Shown piece by piece: positions 39,674 to 47,840 of a DNA stretch of 64,000 nucleotides. Origin of the DNA: Mesorhizobium caraganae (GTDB lineage Bacteria; Pseudomonadota; Alphaproteobacteria; Rhizobiales; Rhizobiaceae); NCBI RefSeq assembly GCF_016836705.1, contig NZ_JAFCGY010000020.1, forward strand, positions 1 to 64,000. The letters are read 5' to 3'. Every line of letters starts with the position of its first letter. The stretch's first letter is position 1. The position numbers and the translations under genes were made by a program. The notes under the pieces were generated by a model that searched no databases, was not told the origin of the DNA, and saw nothing but the letters and a program-made list of their open reading frames with translations.

Positions 39674-39754
39674 GCGGTGTCTTCTGCTGCTCGATCCGCG
39701 GGAGGCTGACCCTAATCTGCGCGGGGCGATTTTCAACCGGGAAGGCGAACGTCC

Positions 39755-39826
39755 TTGTTTGACGCAATTCCCAAGGGAAAGCGCTACGCGCTTTCCGGGA
39801 AAACCGCTCACACTGGAATTGCTCTC
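39755..39826. repeat. Palindromic repeat, TTGACGCAATTCC class (long copy)
   Basis: Starts TTGTTTGACGCAATTCC and ends GGAATTGCTC, with an inner hairpin GGAAAGCG-CTACG-CGCTTTCC (39776-39796) and a CCGGGAAAACCGC segment typical of the family. It lies between the HAD hydrolase and puuA starts, so it may affect both leaders. A short copy is at 28236-28264. Confidence 0.65.
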
Positions 39827-39894
39827 GGCGGCCTCCCCTTCCCTTCCATCACCCGCCCCGGCTATACTCCAAAATCCGCAACCCAATCTGGTGA

Positions 39895-41331
39895 ATGATG
39901 CCGCCTGCAAAAAAGGAAGTCCGTCCGTCGAGCCGCGGAGGACGCGTCCGCACGCCTGCCTTCGTGAAAAACCAACGCGGCGTGAAGAACTGGAAGGAAG
40001 TCAGCGCCTGGCTGGAATGGCGCGGCATCGAAGACATAGAATGCATCACACCCGACCAGGCCGGCGTCGCCCGCGGCAAGATGATGCCGTCCAAGAAATT
40101 CACTTCCAACACCTCGCTGGCGCTGCCTTCGGCAGTGTTCATGACGACGATTTCGGGCGGCTATCCCGAGGATGGCAACGGTTTCCACTATCCGGAAGAC
40201 GATGGCGATCTGAAGCTGATGCCGGATCTGTCGACCCTGACCGTGGTGCCGTGGGAAGAAGACCCGACGGCAGCTGTCATCTGCGACCTCGTCCACCAGG
40301 ACGGCCGCTCGGTCGAGTTCACGCCGCGCAACGTGCTGAAGCGCGTGCTGGCTGCCTATGACAAGCGCGGGCTGAAGCCGGTGGTGGCGCCCGAGATCGA
40401 ATTCTACCTGGTGCGTAAGAACCCCGATCCGGACTATCCGCTGACGCCGCCGGTCGGGCGTTCGGGACGGGCCATCGGCGGCGGCGCCGGCTATTCGATC
40501 GCCGGCGTCAACGAGTTCGACGAGCTGATCGACGACATCTACCATTTCTCCGAAAGCCAGGGCCTGGAGATCGACACACTGATCCACGAGGAGGGCGCCG
40601 GCCAGCTCGAGATCAATCTGCGCCACGGCGACCCGATCGAGCTTGCCGACCAGGTGTTCATGTTCAAGCGCACCATCCGCGAGGCGGCGCTCAAGCACGA
40701 AATCTATGCCACTTTCATGGCGAAGCCCATCCAGGGCCAGCCTGGCTCGGCCATGCACATCCACCAGTCGATCATCGACAAGAAGACCGGACAGAACATC
40801 TTTTCGGCCGAAGACGGCTCGGAAACCGACGACTTCTTCCATTTCATCGGCGGCATGCAGAAGCATGTGCCGAATGCGCTGGTGATGTTTGCACCCTACG
40901 TCAATTCCTACCGCCGGCTGACGCAGTCCGCCTCGGCGCCGGTCAACAACAAATGGGGCTATGACAACCGCACCACGGCGTTCCGCGTGCCGCGCTCGGA
41001 CCCGGCGGCGCGACGTGTCGAAAACCGCATCCCGTCTTCCGACGCCAATCCCTATCTGGCGCTGGCGGCGTCGCTTGCCTGCGGGCTGATCGGCATGACC
41101 AGCAAGGTCAAAGCCGAGCCTCCGGTGCTGACCACCGCCAACGCAGACGAGATCGACCTGCCGCGCGGCCTGCTCGAGGCCGTCGACCTGTTCGAAGGCG
41201 ACGAGGAACTCTGCGCCCTGCTGGGCAAGTCCTTTGCCGCCACCTATGCGGCGATCAAGCGGGCGGAGTTCGAGACCTTCATGGAAGTGATCAGCCCGTG
41301 GGAGCGGGAGTATCTGCTGCTCAATGTGTGA
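39895..41331 (+). CDS. puuA: Glutamine synthetase family protein, probable gamma-glutamylputrescine synthetase
   Basis: A 478-aa GlnA-like ligase. The GS catalytic core is present: EIEFYLV for the metal site, the QLEINLRHGDPIELAD segment, PGSAMHIHQS, and NNKWGYDNRTTAFRVPRSD with PSSDANPYLALAA. The N-terminal domain is shortened as in the PuuA/GlnT group rather than true GlnA, and no adenylylation Tyr motif is seen. The next gene is a PuuB-like oxidase, which makes gamma-glutamylputrescine synthetase the best guess: it would couple glutamate to putrescine. The start is ATGATG with a weak ribosome site. Confidence 0.8.
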   Translation: MMPPAKKEVRPSSRGGRVRTPAFVKNQRGVKNWKEVSAWLEWRGIEDIECITPDQAGVARGKMMPSKKFTSNTSLALPSAVFMTTISGGYPEDGNGFHYPEDDGDLKLMPDLSTLTVVPWEEDPTAAVICDLVHQDGRSVEFTPRNVLKRVLAAYDKRGLKPVVAPEIEFYLVRKNPDPDYPLTPPVGRSGRAIGGGAGYSIAGVNEFDELIDDIYHFSESQGLEIDTLIHEEGAGQLEINLRHGDPIELADQVFMFKRTIREAALKHEIYATFMAKPIQGQPGSAMHIHQSIIDKKTGQNIFSAEDGSETDDFFHFIGGMQKHVPNALVMFAPYVNSYRRLTQSASAPVNNKWGYDNRTTAFRVPRSDPAARRVENRIPSSDANPYLALAASLACGLIGMTSKVKAEPPVLTTANADEIDLPRGLLEAVDLFEGDEELCALLGKSFAATYAAIKRAEFETFMEVISPWEREYLLLNV

Positions 41332-41347
41332 GGGGCGACTTTGTCGC

Positions 41348-41448
41348 GTCGATGGTGAATGGTGAATGGTGAGTAGTTTCATACTGGATGGATGAGCGCA
41401 GGCGACGCGCGTCGCGCAGCCATTCACCATTCACTATTCACCATTGAC
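41348..41448. repeat. Inverted repeat of heptamers between puuA and puuB
   Basis: Left arm 41348-41375 is built from GGTGAAT-type heptamers in tandem. Right arm 41420-41448 is the reverse complement with a few mismatches (ATTCACCATTCACTATTCACC). The arms could pair over about 28 bp with a 45-nt loop holding GCGACGCGCGTCGCGC, itself a palindrome. It sits directly in front of the puuB start, so it may govern puuB expression. Confidence 0.7.
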
Positions 41449-41458
41449 TGGCGTTCCC

Positions 41459-42745
41459 ATGCCTTACCAATCACCGATTTCACCTGGCCGCTCCTGGTAC
41501 GAAGACACAGCCGGGCCACGCCCTGAGTACCCCGCCCTAGACGGCGACCGTAGCTGCGACGTCGTCATCGTCGGCGGCGGTTTCACCGGTCTGTCGGCGG
41601 CGGCGCATCTGGCCAAAGCCGGCGCGGACGTCGTGCTGATCGAAGCGTATCGCTTCGGCGATGGCGCCTCCGGGCGCAATGGCGGCCAGCTCGGCACCGG
41701 CCAGCGCGCCTGGGCCGAGGAGATGGAGGCCGAATACGGCTTTTCCCGCGCCAAGGCGCTGTTCGATCTTGCAGAGGAAGCCAAGGCGCACCTGCTCGAA
41801 TTCGCCGCCGTCAACCAGATCGACATCGACTATATGCCCGGTCAGTTGTCGGTGGCGCACAAGCAGCGCTATGTCGACGACTACAAGGCGCATGCCGAGA
41901 TCATGGCGGACCGCTTCAACTATCCGCACATCGCCTTCATGGATGCCAGGGAAACGGCCGAACGACTGGGCTCCACACGCTACTTCGGCGGCACCCGCGA
42001 CACCGGCACAGGACACATCCACCCGATGAAACTGGTGATCGGCACGGCAAAGGTGGCGACTGCTGCCGGGGCCCACCTGTTCGAGCAGACGCCATCGACC
42101 GGCATAATGTCCAGCGGCGGCAAGGTCAGGGTCACGACGCCGAGAGGCACCATAACCGCGCAGAAATGCCTGATCGGCGTCAACGCCTATGGCGGCACGC
42201 TCGAGCCGGTGAGTGCCGCGCACATCATGCCGATCGGGTCGTTCATCGGTGCGACGGTGCCGCTGGGTGTGGACTCCAAGGTGCTGCCTGGCGGCGAGGC
42301 GGTCGACGATTCGCGTTTCGTTGTGCGCTATTTCCGCAAATCCAGGGATGGAAGGCTGCTGTTCGGCGGGCGCGAGGTCTACGGCGTCAACGATCCGAAG
42401 GATATCCATATCCATATCCGCCGGCAGATCGTGGAACTCTATCCGGACCTCCGGGATATCGAGATCACCCATGGCTGGGGCGGCTATGTCGGCATCACCG
42501 TGCCGAGAAAGCCGTTCGTGCGCGAGGTGATGCCCAATGTGATCTCGGCCGGCGGCTATTCCGGCCATGGCGTCATGCTGTCGAACTTCTTCGGCAAACT
42601 CTATGCCGAGACCGTCGCCGGCAACCGCGACCGGCTGAAGCTGATCGAGGATTTGAACATCCCGGCCTTCCCCGGCGGCCGAAGCTTTCGCACGCCGCTG
42701 CTGTTCCTGGCGCTCAACTGGTTTGCGCTGCGCGATCGAATCTAG
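41459..42745 (+). CDS. puuB: FAD-dependent oxidoreductase, probable gamma-glutamylputrescine oxidase
   Basis: A 428-aa DAO-family flavoenzyme. The N-terminal dinucleotide fold is VVIVGGGFTGLSAAAHLAKAG, near residues 35-55. GDGASGRNGGQLGTGQR is the usual flavin-contact segment of PuuB/OrdL proteins, and GGYSGHGVMLSN lies near the C-terminus. It oxidises gamma-glutamylputrescine to the aldehyde in the Puu pathway. The start is uncertain: ATG at 41459 follows the inverted repeat without a good ribosome site, and TTG at 41444 is the alternative. It partners with puuA upstream. Confidence 0.82.
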   Translation: MPYQSPISPGRSWYEDTAGPRPEYPALDGDRSCDVVIVGGGFTGLSAAAHLAKAGADVVLIEAYRFGDGASGRNGGQLGTGQRAWAEEMEAEYGFSRAKALFDLAEEAKAHLLEFAAVNQIDIDYMPGQLSVAHKQRYVDDYKAHAEIMADRFNYPHIAFMDARETAERLGSTRYFGGTRDTGTGHIHPMKLVIGTAKVATAAGAHLFEQTPSTGIMSSGGKVRVTTPRGTITAQKCLIGVNAYGGTLEPVSAAHIMPIGSFIGATVPLGVDSKVLPGGEAVDDSRFVVRYFRKSRDGRLLFGGREVYGVNDPKDIHIHIRRQIVELYPDLRDIEITHGWGGYVGITVPRKPFVREVMPNVISAGGYSGHGVMLSNFFGKLYAETVAGNRDRLKLIEDLNIPAFPGGRSFRTPLLFLALNWFALRDRI

Positions 42746-42894
42746 AGCAACAAGCGATTCCGTCTGTAATATTCGTTGCTTGAGCGACACATTGCAGAAT
42801 CCTTAACAAGGGTGCAGAATCCACGGTTGGGGCGCACTGATGCCACAATCGCGGGTAAAAGGTGCCGGTTCTGGGTGATTGAACGGGGACTTTT

Positions 42895-42916
42895 GCGGGC
42901 CTGCCCGCTTGTTTTT
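42895..42916 (+). terminator. Possible terminator downstream of puuB
   Basis: Stem GCGGG (42895-42899) with CCCGC (42904-42908) and loop CCTG, followed by TTGTTTTT. The stem is short and it is 150 nt after puuB, just ahead of the SH3b gene. The interval from 42746 shows nothing else recognisable. Confidence 0.45.
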
Positions 42917-42992
42917 GGGACCGATGCCGATCGAATGCCGGCCTTCCGGCGCTGATCGAAAGAACATCGGCCGCATGTTGGAGGTGGCAAAC

Positions 42993-43862
42993 GTGAACGA
43001 GCCCTTCAGTTTCGGCGCGCCGGAACGTCGGCGCTTTGCCATGCAGTTCGGTTACGACATGCGGCCCTCCTTCTGGCAGGGGGTGCGCACGAATTCGCAT
43101 CTGGTGATCGCCGCGGTCGGCACCGCAGCGCTGCTTGGCGTGGCGGGTATCGCGCTTTGGCTGGCATTGCCGGCGAGTGACCGGCAAGCGGTTGCCAGCA
43201 CCCAGCAGAGCGTTCCGACCATTCCGGTCAAGACAACGAAGATCGCCCCCGTCACGCCCGCGACGACAGTTGCCGCGGTGGCGGCGCCGCAAACGGCGCG
43301 CAAGGGCGACGCGGTTTCGCCCAAGGTCGCTGCCAGCGAGGCCGCGATACCGGCACTGTCGGCCAATGATCCGCGCTGGACTGCGCCGCAATCGAACAGC
43401 GACGCTGAAGCCACGCCGTCCGATCAGGCCGCGACCGAGCAGGCAGCCGCCAAACCAACAGGTGCGGCAGCTTATGAGGAACCGTCGGCGCAGAGCGATG
43501 CCACGACGCAGTTGTCCAAGGTTGCTGCACCAGACGCCGCCGCGAAAGACGGGCACACCGACGGCGCCGAAACCGCCGCCATCCCGACGCCGAAGCCGCA
43601 ACTGCCGGACGCGCAATCTTCCGCCGCCACGGACGATACACAGGCCAAGACCAAGCCACAGAATGTGGCAGCTGCTGCCGGCACCGGACGTATTCTCAGG
43701 ACCGTGACAATGCGCACCGGCCCGCAGAAAAACGCTGCCGCCATGGGAACCGTGCCCGCCAAGTCATCGGTGCAGGTGGTGAGCTGCAAGAAATGGTGCC
43801 AGATCGTCTACAACGGCAAGCGCGGCTGGGTTTACAAGAGCTACATCAAGACCGGGGCGTGA
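42993..43862 (+). CDS. Membrane-anchored SH3b-domain protein
   Basis: A 289-aa protein. A cytoplasmic N-terminus of about 30 residues is followed by one TM helix (LVIAAVGTAALLGVAGIALWLAL), a long Ala/Pro/Thr-rich periplasmic linker, and a C-terminal bacterial SH3 domain (ILRTVTMRTGPQKNAAAMGT, then VVSCKKWCQIVYNGKRGWVY). SH3b domains commonly bind peptidoglycan or peptides. I chose GTG at 42993 because GGAGG lies 9-13 nt upstream; ATG at 42975 would add six residues. It converges on the tandem MurF-like genes, which is a suggestive but unproven wall-related neighbourhood. Confidence 0.78.
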   Translation: MNEPFSFGAPERRRFAMQFGYDMRPSFWQGVRTNSHLVIAAVGTAALLGVAGIALWLALPASDRQAVASTQQSVPTIPVKTTKIAPVTPATTVAAVAAPQTARKGDAVSPKVAASEAAIPALSANDPRWTAPQSNSDAEATPSDQAATEQAAAKPTGAAAYEEPSAQSDATTQLSKVAAPDAAAKDGHTDGAETAAIPTPKPQLPDAQSSAATDDTQAKTKPQNVAAAAGTGRILRTVTMRTGPQKNAAAMGTVPAKSSVQVVSCKKWCQIVYNGKRGWVYKSYIKTGA

Positions 43863-43910
43863 GACAACGACGTCGTCGACGCTGCCCGGGACCAAGCCGC
43901 TAGATTTTGG

Positions 43911-45206
43911 TCAGCCACCGAGCAACCATCTGAAACGGTGTCTTCTGCGGGCAAGTTTGCGCTTTGCCAGGAAATCCGAGTGCTCCTCGAACGGCACCTC
44001 ATACAGGCCGCACATTTGGCAGCTTTCTGACTTGCCGCATACTGGAATCCAGCATTTCACATCGTGCGTCCAGGCGAGCGCGATCCTTTCCAGATGAAGG
44101 TTGGACGAACTTTTCAGCAGAATTAATTCTCCCGGGACTGCCGTCTGTTTGATATGATCCGAAACTTCCTTGGCACTGCGGAGCTCGATGAAACGGCCGC
44201 TGTCGCGGTCGACCTGGCTGGCGCGCGAGCGATGCGCATTGTCGCCCGTGTAGATGACCTCATCGGCGATTTCGCGCGCGATCTTGTAGGCGGTGCCGTA
44301 TTTCCTCGACGAGCCGGCGTAGTCGGATATCTGCCCAAGCACAATGCGCTTACTAGAGGCCTTGGCCTTTGCAATCATCTCCAGGGCAATGTTGATCGAA
44401 TGCCAGGGCGCTTTGGCGGTATCGACCAGGAATTGCGGACCTGCTTGTACCGCTTGCACGGTGGAGCGGTTGGGTAACGGTTCAAACGATGCCACTTGCC
44501 CAGCAATCTTCTCTGGCGAGACGCCAAGTTCCAAGGCGGCGGCCACCGCGGCTGCAGTCGGCAGCCAGAACTGCTCGCCGGGAAAAGGCGCATGAATATT
44601 CAGGCTGCCACCGCGCCAATGAAGGGTGAACCGCAGCAATTCCGGATACGCGGCATACACGTCACTCACGCGGTAGTCTGCCTCGTCGGATCGGCCAAAG
44701 GTCGCAATCCGGCACTTCGCGCCAGATGCCATACCGAGCACCAGTGGGTCATCGCAATTGAGAACCGCAAGTCCATCGGGTTGGAGTGCATCGACCAGCG
44801 CCCGCTTCTCTGCCGCCACGGCGTCCAGAGTCCTGAACTTGCCGAAGTGCTCCAGCCGGACCATCGTAACCACCGCCACGTCCGGCTTCAGCATCTGCGC
44901 CATGGCGCTGATCGTGCCAAAGTCGGAAGCGCCGGCTTCGAAAACGACGTAGTCGACTTTGCCGGCCTTCCTCAGGCGCTTGTAAAGCGTTCGAATGAGC
45001 GCAGGCATTGTGTTGGCTTGGGCCTGTAGATGCACCTTGCCTTGCGCGCCCAGTATGTGTGCAAGCAGGCTGGTGGATGTGGATTTGCCGGAGCTGCCGG
45101 TAATGCCGATGAACGTCGCCTTGTTACGCGCTCGCACCCAGCGCGCCTGCAGCCGTCGCAGCGCCCACCCCAAGTCCTTGCGAATTTTCAGGAATTCCAG
45201 TTTCAC
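43911..45206 (-). CDS. MurF-like Mur ligase family protein with C-terminal Cys4 tail (copy 1)
   Basis: A 431-aa ATP-dependent ligase fold. P-loop GITGSSGKST (Lys41), Glu90 in VFEAGASDFG, His120 in VRLEHFG and the candidate carbamylated Lys134 in AAEKRAL match Mur ligases; the C-terminal ligase domain has VDTAKAPWHS and LGQISDYAGSS. After the MurF-like end the usual KGSR is replaced by KSSS, and about 45 extra residues hold Cys385, Cys390, Cys396 and Cys399 (Cx4Cx5Cx2C), then a basic tail. It aligns without gaps with the neighbouring paralogue. GTG start. There are no dcw-cluster genes nearby, so it is not the housekeeping MurF. Substrate unknown; amide bond formation between amino-acid units is the family reaction. 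Confidence 0.8.
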   Translation of the reverse strand: MKLEFLKIRKDLGWALRRLQARWVRARNKATFIGITGSSGKSTSTSLLAHILGAQGKVHLQAQANTMPALIRTLYKRLRKAGKVDYVVFEAGASDFGTISAMAQMLKPDVAVVTMVRLEHFGKFRTLDAVAAEKRALVDALQPDGLAVLNCDDPLVLGMASGAKCRIATFGRSDEADYRVSDVYAAYPELLRFTLHWRGGSLNIHAPFPGEQFWLPTAAAVAAALELGVSPEKIAGQVASFEPLPNRSTVQAVQAGPQFLVDTAKAPWHSINIALEMIAKAKASSKRIVLGQISDYAGSSRKYGTAYKIAREIADEVIYTGDNAHRSRASQVDRDSGRFIELRSAKEVSDHIKQTAVPGELILLKSSSNLHLERIALAWTHDVKCWIPVCGKSESCQMCGLYEVPFEEHSDFLAKRKLARRRHRFRWLLGG

Positions 45207-45292
45207 AACCCGCCGGTTTTTAGCCCTGCCTTATATGCGTCGTGCCGAGTTCCCGAGTCAAACGGAGCGCTGGCGTGCTCGGGCCAAAAACT

Positions 45293-46588
45293 TTAGCGAC
45301 TGATGAGCCGCAGCAGTCTGTGCTTGCGGCGCTTCAATTTTTTCTGCGCCACAAACTCGCGGTGCTGCTCAAACGGCACTTCGTAGAGACCGCATTGCTC
45401 GCACCCCTCGGTTTTGCCGCACACCGAAACCCAGCACTGGACGTTGTGGGTCCAGGCAAGCGCGACACGCTCGAGGTGAAGGCTGGATGAGCTCTTAATC
45501 AGGATCAGTTCGTCCGGCTGCGCGGTTTGCGCGACGTAGTCCGACACCTCCTTTGCCGTGCGCAGTTCGATGAAGCGGCCGCTATCGCGATCAGACTGGC
45601 TTGCCCTGGAGCGATGGGCGTGATCGCCGGCATAGATCACCTGGTCTGCGATCTCGCGTGCGCTGCTGTAGGCGTAGGCATACTTGCTGTTCGAGCCGGT
45701 AAAATCCGATAGCTGGCCAAGAACGATGCGTTTTCGCCCGAATGTGGATCTGGCTACCATGTCGAAAGCAAGGGTCAGAGAATGCCAGGGCGCTTTCGCG
45801 GCATCCACGATGAAGTGGGGGCCGCCAGCGGGGGCGAGCACCTGGCCGCGGTTCTCCAGGGGCTGGAACGTCGCGGTCCTGTCCTTTACGATCTGCGCAG
45901 GTACTCCCAGTTCAAGAGCTGTTGCCGCAGCCGCCACCGTCGGCAGCCAGAAATGCGCACCGGGGAACGGCGTCTCGATATTGAGCACACCGCCGCGCCA
46001 GTGGAGCGAGAATCGCAATCGCCTGGGATAGGCGGCCTCGATATCGCTGACGCGATAATCCGCCTGCTCCGATGTGCCGAATGTGACGGCGCGGCAATCG
46101 CTCACCAAGGCCATGCCCAGCACATGCGGGTCATCGGCATAGAGCATTGCGAAGCCGCCCGGCTCCAGCGCCGCGACCAGTGCGCTCTTTTCATGCGCGA
46201 CGTTTTCCAGAGTCTTGAAACTGGCACGATGCTCCAGCCGGACCATTGTGACAACAGCCACATCAGGGCGAAGCAACTCGGCCATCGGCTTCATTGTACC
46301 CGGACCGAACGCAGCCGCCTCGAAGACGACGTAGTCGGTTTTGCCGCTCTTCCTCATTCGCCTGGATAGCGTCGAGACCAACAGCTTCATCGTGTTGGCC
46401 AGAACCTGCGTATAGACCGAACCGTGGCCCGCCAGGATATGGCCAAGCAGGCTTCCCGCCGTCGTCTTGCCGGAACTTCCGGTAATGCCGATGAACGTCG
46501 CCTTGCTTCGCGCCCGCGCACGCCTGGCCAGGTAAAGCCGCAGCCGCCATCCCAGATCGTTGCGTGCCTTCGGCTGCTTGATCTTCAT
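45293..46588 (-). CDS. MurF-like Mur ligase family protein with C-terminal Cys4 tail (copy 2)
   Basis: The paralogue of the gene downstream, also exactly 431 aa and collinear throughout. It keeps the P-loop (GITGSSGKTT), His120 and Lys134, but the Glu90 region reads VFEAAAFGPG, so the glycines of that loop are changed. The tail has the same Cx4Cx5Cx2C cysteines (385, 390, 396, 399) and a basic end. It is separated by 86 nt from copy 1 and lies 182 nt after the SDR gene on the same strand. GGGAG directly abuts the ATG, an odd spacing, so translation may be weak or start elsewhere. The divergence of the two copies suggests different substrates or a heteromeric enzyme. Confidence 0.8.
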   Translation of the reverse strand: MKIKQPKARNDLGWRLRLYLARRARARSKATFIGITGSSGKTTAGSLLGHILAGHGSVYTQVLANTMKLLVSTLSRRMRKSGKTDYVVFEAAAFGPGTMKPMAELLRPDVAVVTMVRLEHRASFKTLENVAHEKSALVAALEPGGFAMLYADDPHVLGMALVSDCRAVTFGTSEQADYRVSDIEAAYPRRLRFSLHWRGGVLNIETPFPGAHFWLPTVAAAATALELGVPAQIVKDRTATFQPLENRGQVLAPAGGPHFIVDAAKAPWHSLTLAFDMVARSTFGRKRIVLGQLSDFTGSNSKYAYAYSSAREIADQVIYAGDHAHRSRASQSDRDSGRFIELRTAKEVSDYVAQTAQPDELILIKSSSSLHLERVALAWTHNVQCWVSVCGKTEGCEQCGLYEVPFEQHREFVAQKKLKRRKHRLLRLISR

Positions 46589-46770
46589 CTCCCATCAACA
46601 CCAATGGCCGATCCGTTATGCCTTTCGGTGGATCGCGAAGTCAAACTGGGGCCTGGCGTGACGGCGTCAACTGTTCGTTCCTTGGCCGGCCGGCGAACCG
46701 ATGCGAACTCTTCCTGACGTTGCTCTATCTGCCACGCATTGCGAACAGAGAGGTACTTCCCTCAAATTGC

Positions 46771-47517
46771 TTAGATGCAGCGGCCGCCATCGACCTCCAG
46801 CGCCACGCCGGTGATGAAGGCGGCTTCGTCAGATGCGAGCCACAGCGCGGCGTTGGCGATATCGAGCGGCGTCGACAGCCGACCGAGCGGGATCGAGGCG
46901 CGGAACTTCTCGCGGATTTCGGGCGTGTCGGCGCCCATGAATTTCTCCAGCATGGCGGTTTCGCCGGCGACAGGGCAGAGACAGTTGACACGGATGTTCT
47001 TGGGCGCGAGTTCGACCGCCATCGACTTGGTGGCGGTGATCGCCCAGCCTTTCGAGGCATTGTACCAGGTGAGGCCCGGCCGCGGCCGCAGACCTGCGGT
47101 CGAAGCCGTGTTCAGGATGACGCCGCCGCCCTGCCGCTCCATGATCGGCACCACGGCAAGCGCGGCATGGTAGATCGCCTTCATGTTGACTGATGTGATC
47201 AGGTCGAAGGTCGCCTCGTCGACGTCGAGCATGTCGCCATTGCGATGGGTATAGCCGGCATTGTTGACCATGATGTCGATGCGGCCGAAGGCGTTTTTTG
47301 CCGCATAGACCATCTCGTCGAATTCGGAACGCTGCGAAACGTCGGTCTGGGTCCAGATCGCGGCCTCGCCGATGTCGGCGGCGACACGCTCCGCGCCCTT
47401 GGCGTTGAGGTCGGCGACGACGACCTTGGCACCCTCTTCGGCAAAGCGCCTAGCCATGCCTTCGCCGAAGCCCGCTGCCGCACCGGTGATGACGGCGACC
47501 TTGTTTTCCAGACGCAT
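46771..47517 (-). CDS. SDR-family NAD(P)-dependent oxidoreductase
   Basis: A 248-aa classical short-chain dehydrogenase: TGAAAGFGEG for the cofactor, NNAG in the middle, catalytic Ser in NTAS and YNASKG for Tyr and Lys. The C-terminus is GVALEVDGGRCI. The start at 47517 has AGGA 6-9 nt upstream; ATG at 47532 is possible and would add five residues. An oxidoreductase of sugars or 3-oxoacyl compounds is likely. It stands between the zwf operon (divergent) and the MurF-like pair (same strand), and could be co-transcribed with the latter. Confidence 0.86.
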   Translation of the reverse strand: MRLENKVAVITGAAAGFGEGMARRFAEEGAKVVVADLNAKGAERVAADIGEAAIWTQTDVSQRSEFDEMVYAAKNAFGRIDIMVNNAGYTHRNGDMLDVDEATFDLITSVNMKAIYHAALAVVPIMERQGGGVILNTASTAGLRPRPGLTWYNASKGWAITATKSMAVELAPKNIRVNCLCPVAGETAMLEKFMGADTPEIREKFRASIPLGRLSTPLDIANAALWLASDEAAFITGVALEVDGGRCI

Positions 47518-47572
47518 GCTTTTCCTGCTCATTCCAAGATCACCTCGCAAGCGCATTTCTCTCTTTGTTTTG

Positions 47573-47620
47573 ATGCATGTCGACCTCTCAAAACCGGGGC
47601 CACTTTTGAGCGACGTGCAT
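47573..47620. repeat. Palindromic repeat, ATGCATGTCG class
   Basis: Arms ATGCATGTCG (47573-47582) and CGACGTGCAT (47611-47620) with one G-T step, and inner arms CTCAAAA/TTTTGAG. It is the second copy of the element at 26072-26120 and lies just upstream of the SDR gene. The rest of the 323-bp gap to zwf shows only the promoter listed below. Confidence 0.65.
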
Positions 47621-47752
47621 TGGCTTTCGTCACATTCCCGCTCTATGTTGCAGGTGCGAAAGCCCCCCGGGACCATAGCTTGACGAAAAGCCTCCGGGTG
47701 GCAGCCAGTGTCAAGGCACATTTGGACCGAATCAATATGCAGTGATCGGTCC

Positions 47753-47781
47753 TTGATGTGACACCATGGCACTGGATAATT
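47753..47781 (+). promoter_or_regulatory. Sigma70-type promoter of zwf
   Basis: TTGATG (47753-47758), a 17-nt spacer and ATAATT (47776-47781) form a good match to the housekeeping consensus. Transcription would start near 47788, giving a leader of about 53 nt before the zwf ATG. Confidence 0.6.
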
Positions 47782-47840
47782 TAAATCGATTAGATTATAT
47801 CCAGCCGCGTCACAGTGTGCGGCGTCAAAGCGGACAGACC

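Noticed and set aside
41348-41448. Heptamer repeats considered as iterons or a replication origin
   Set aside because: They form an inverted repeat between two catabolic genes; no replication gene or DnaA boxes are near.
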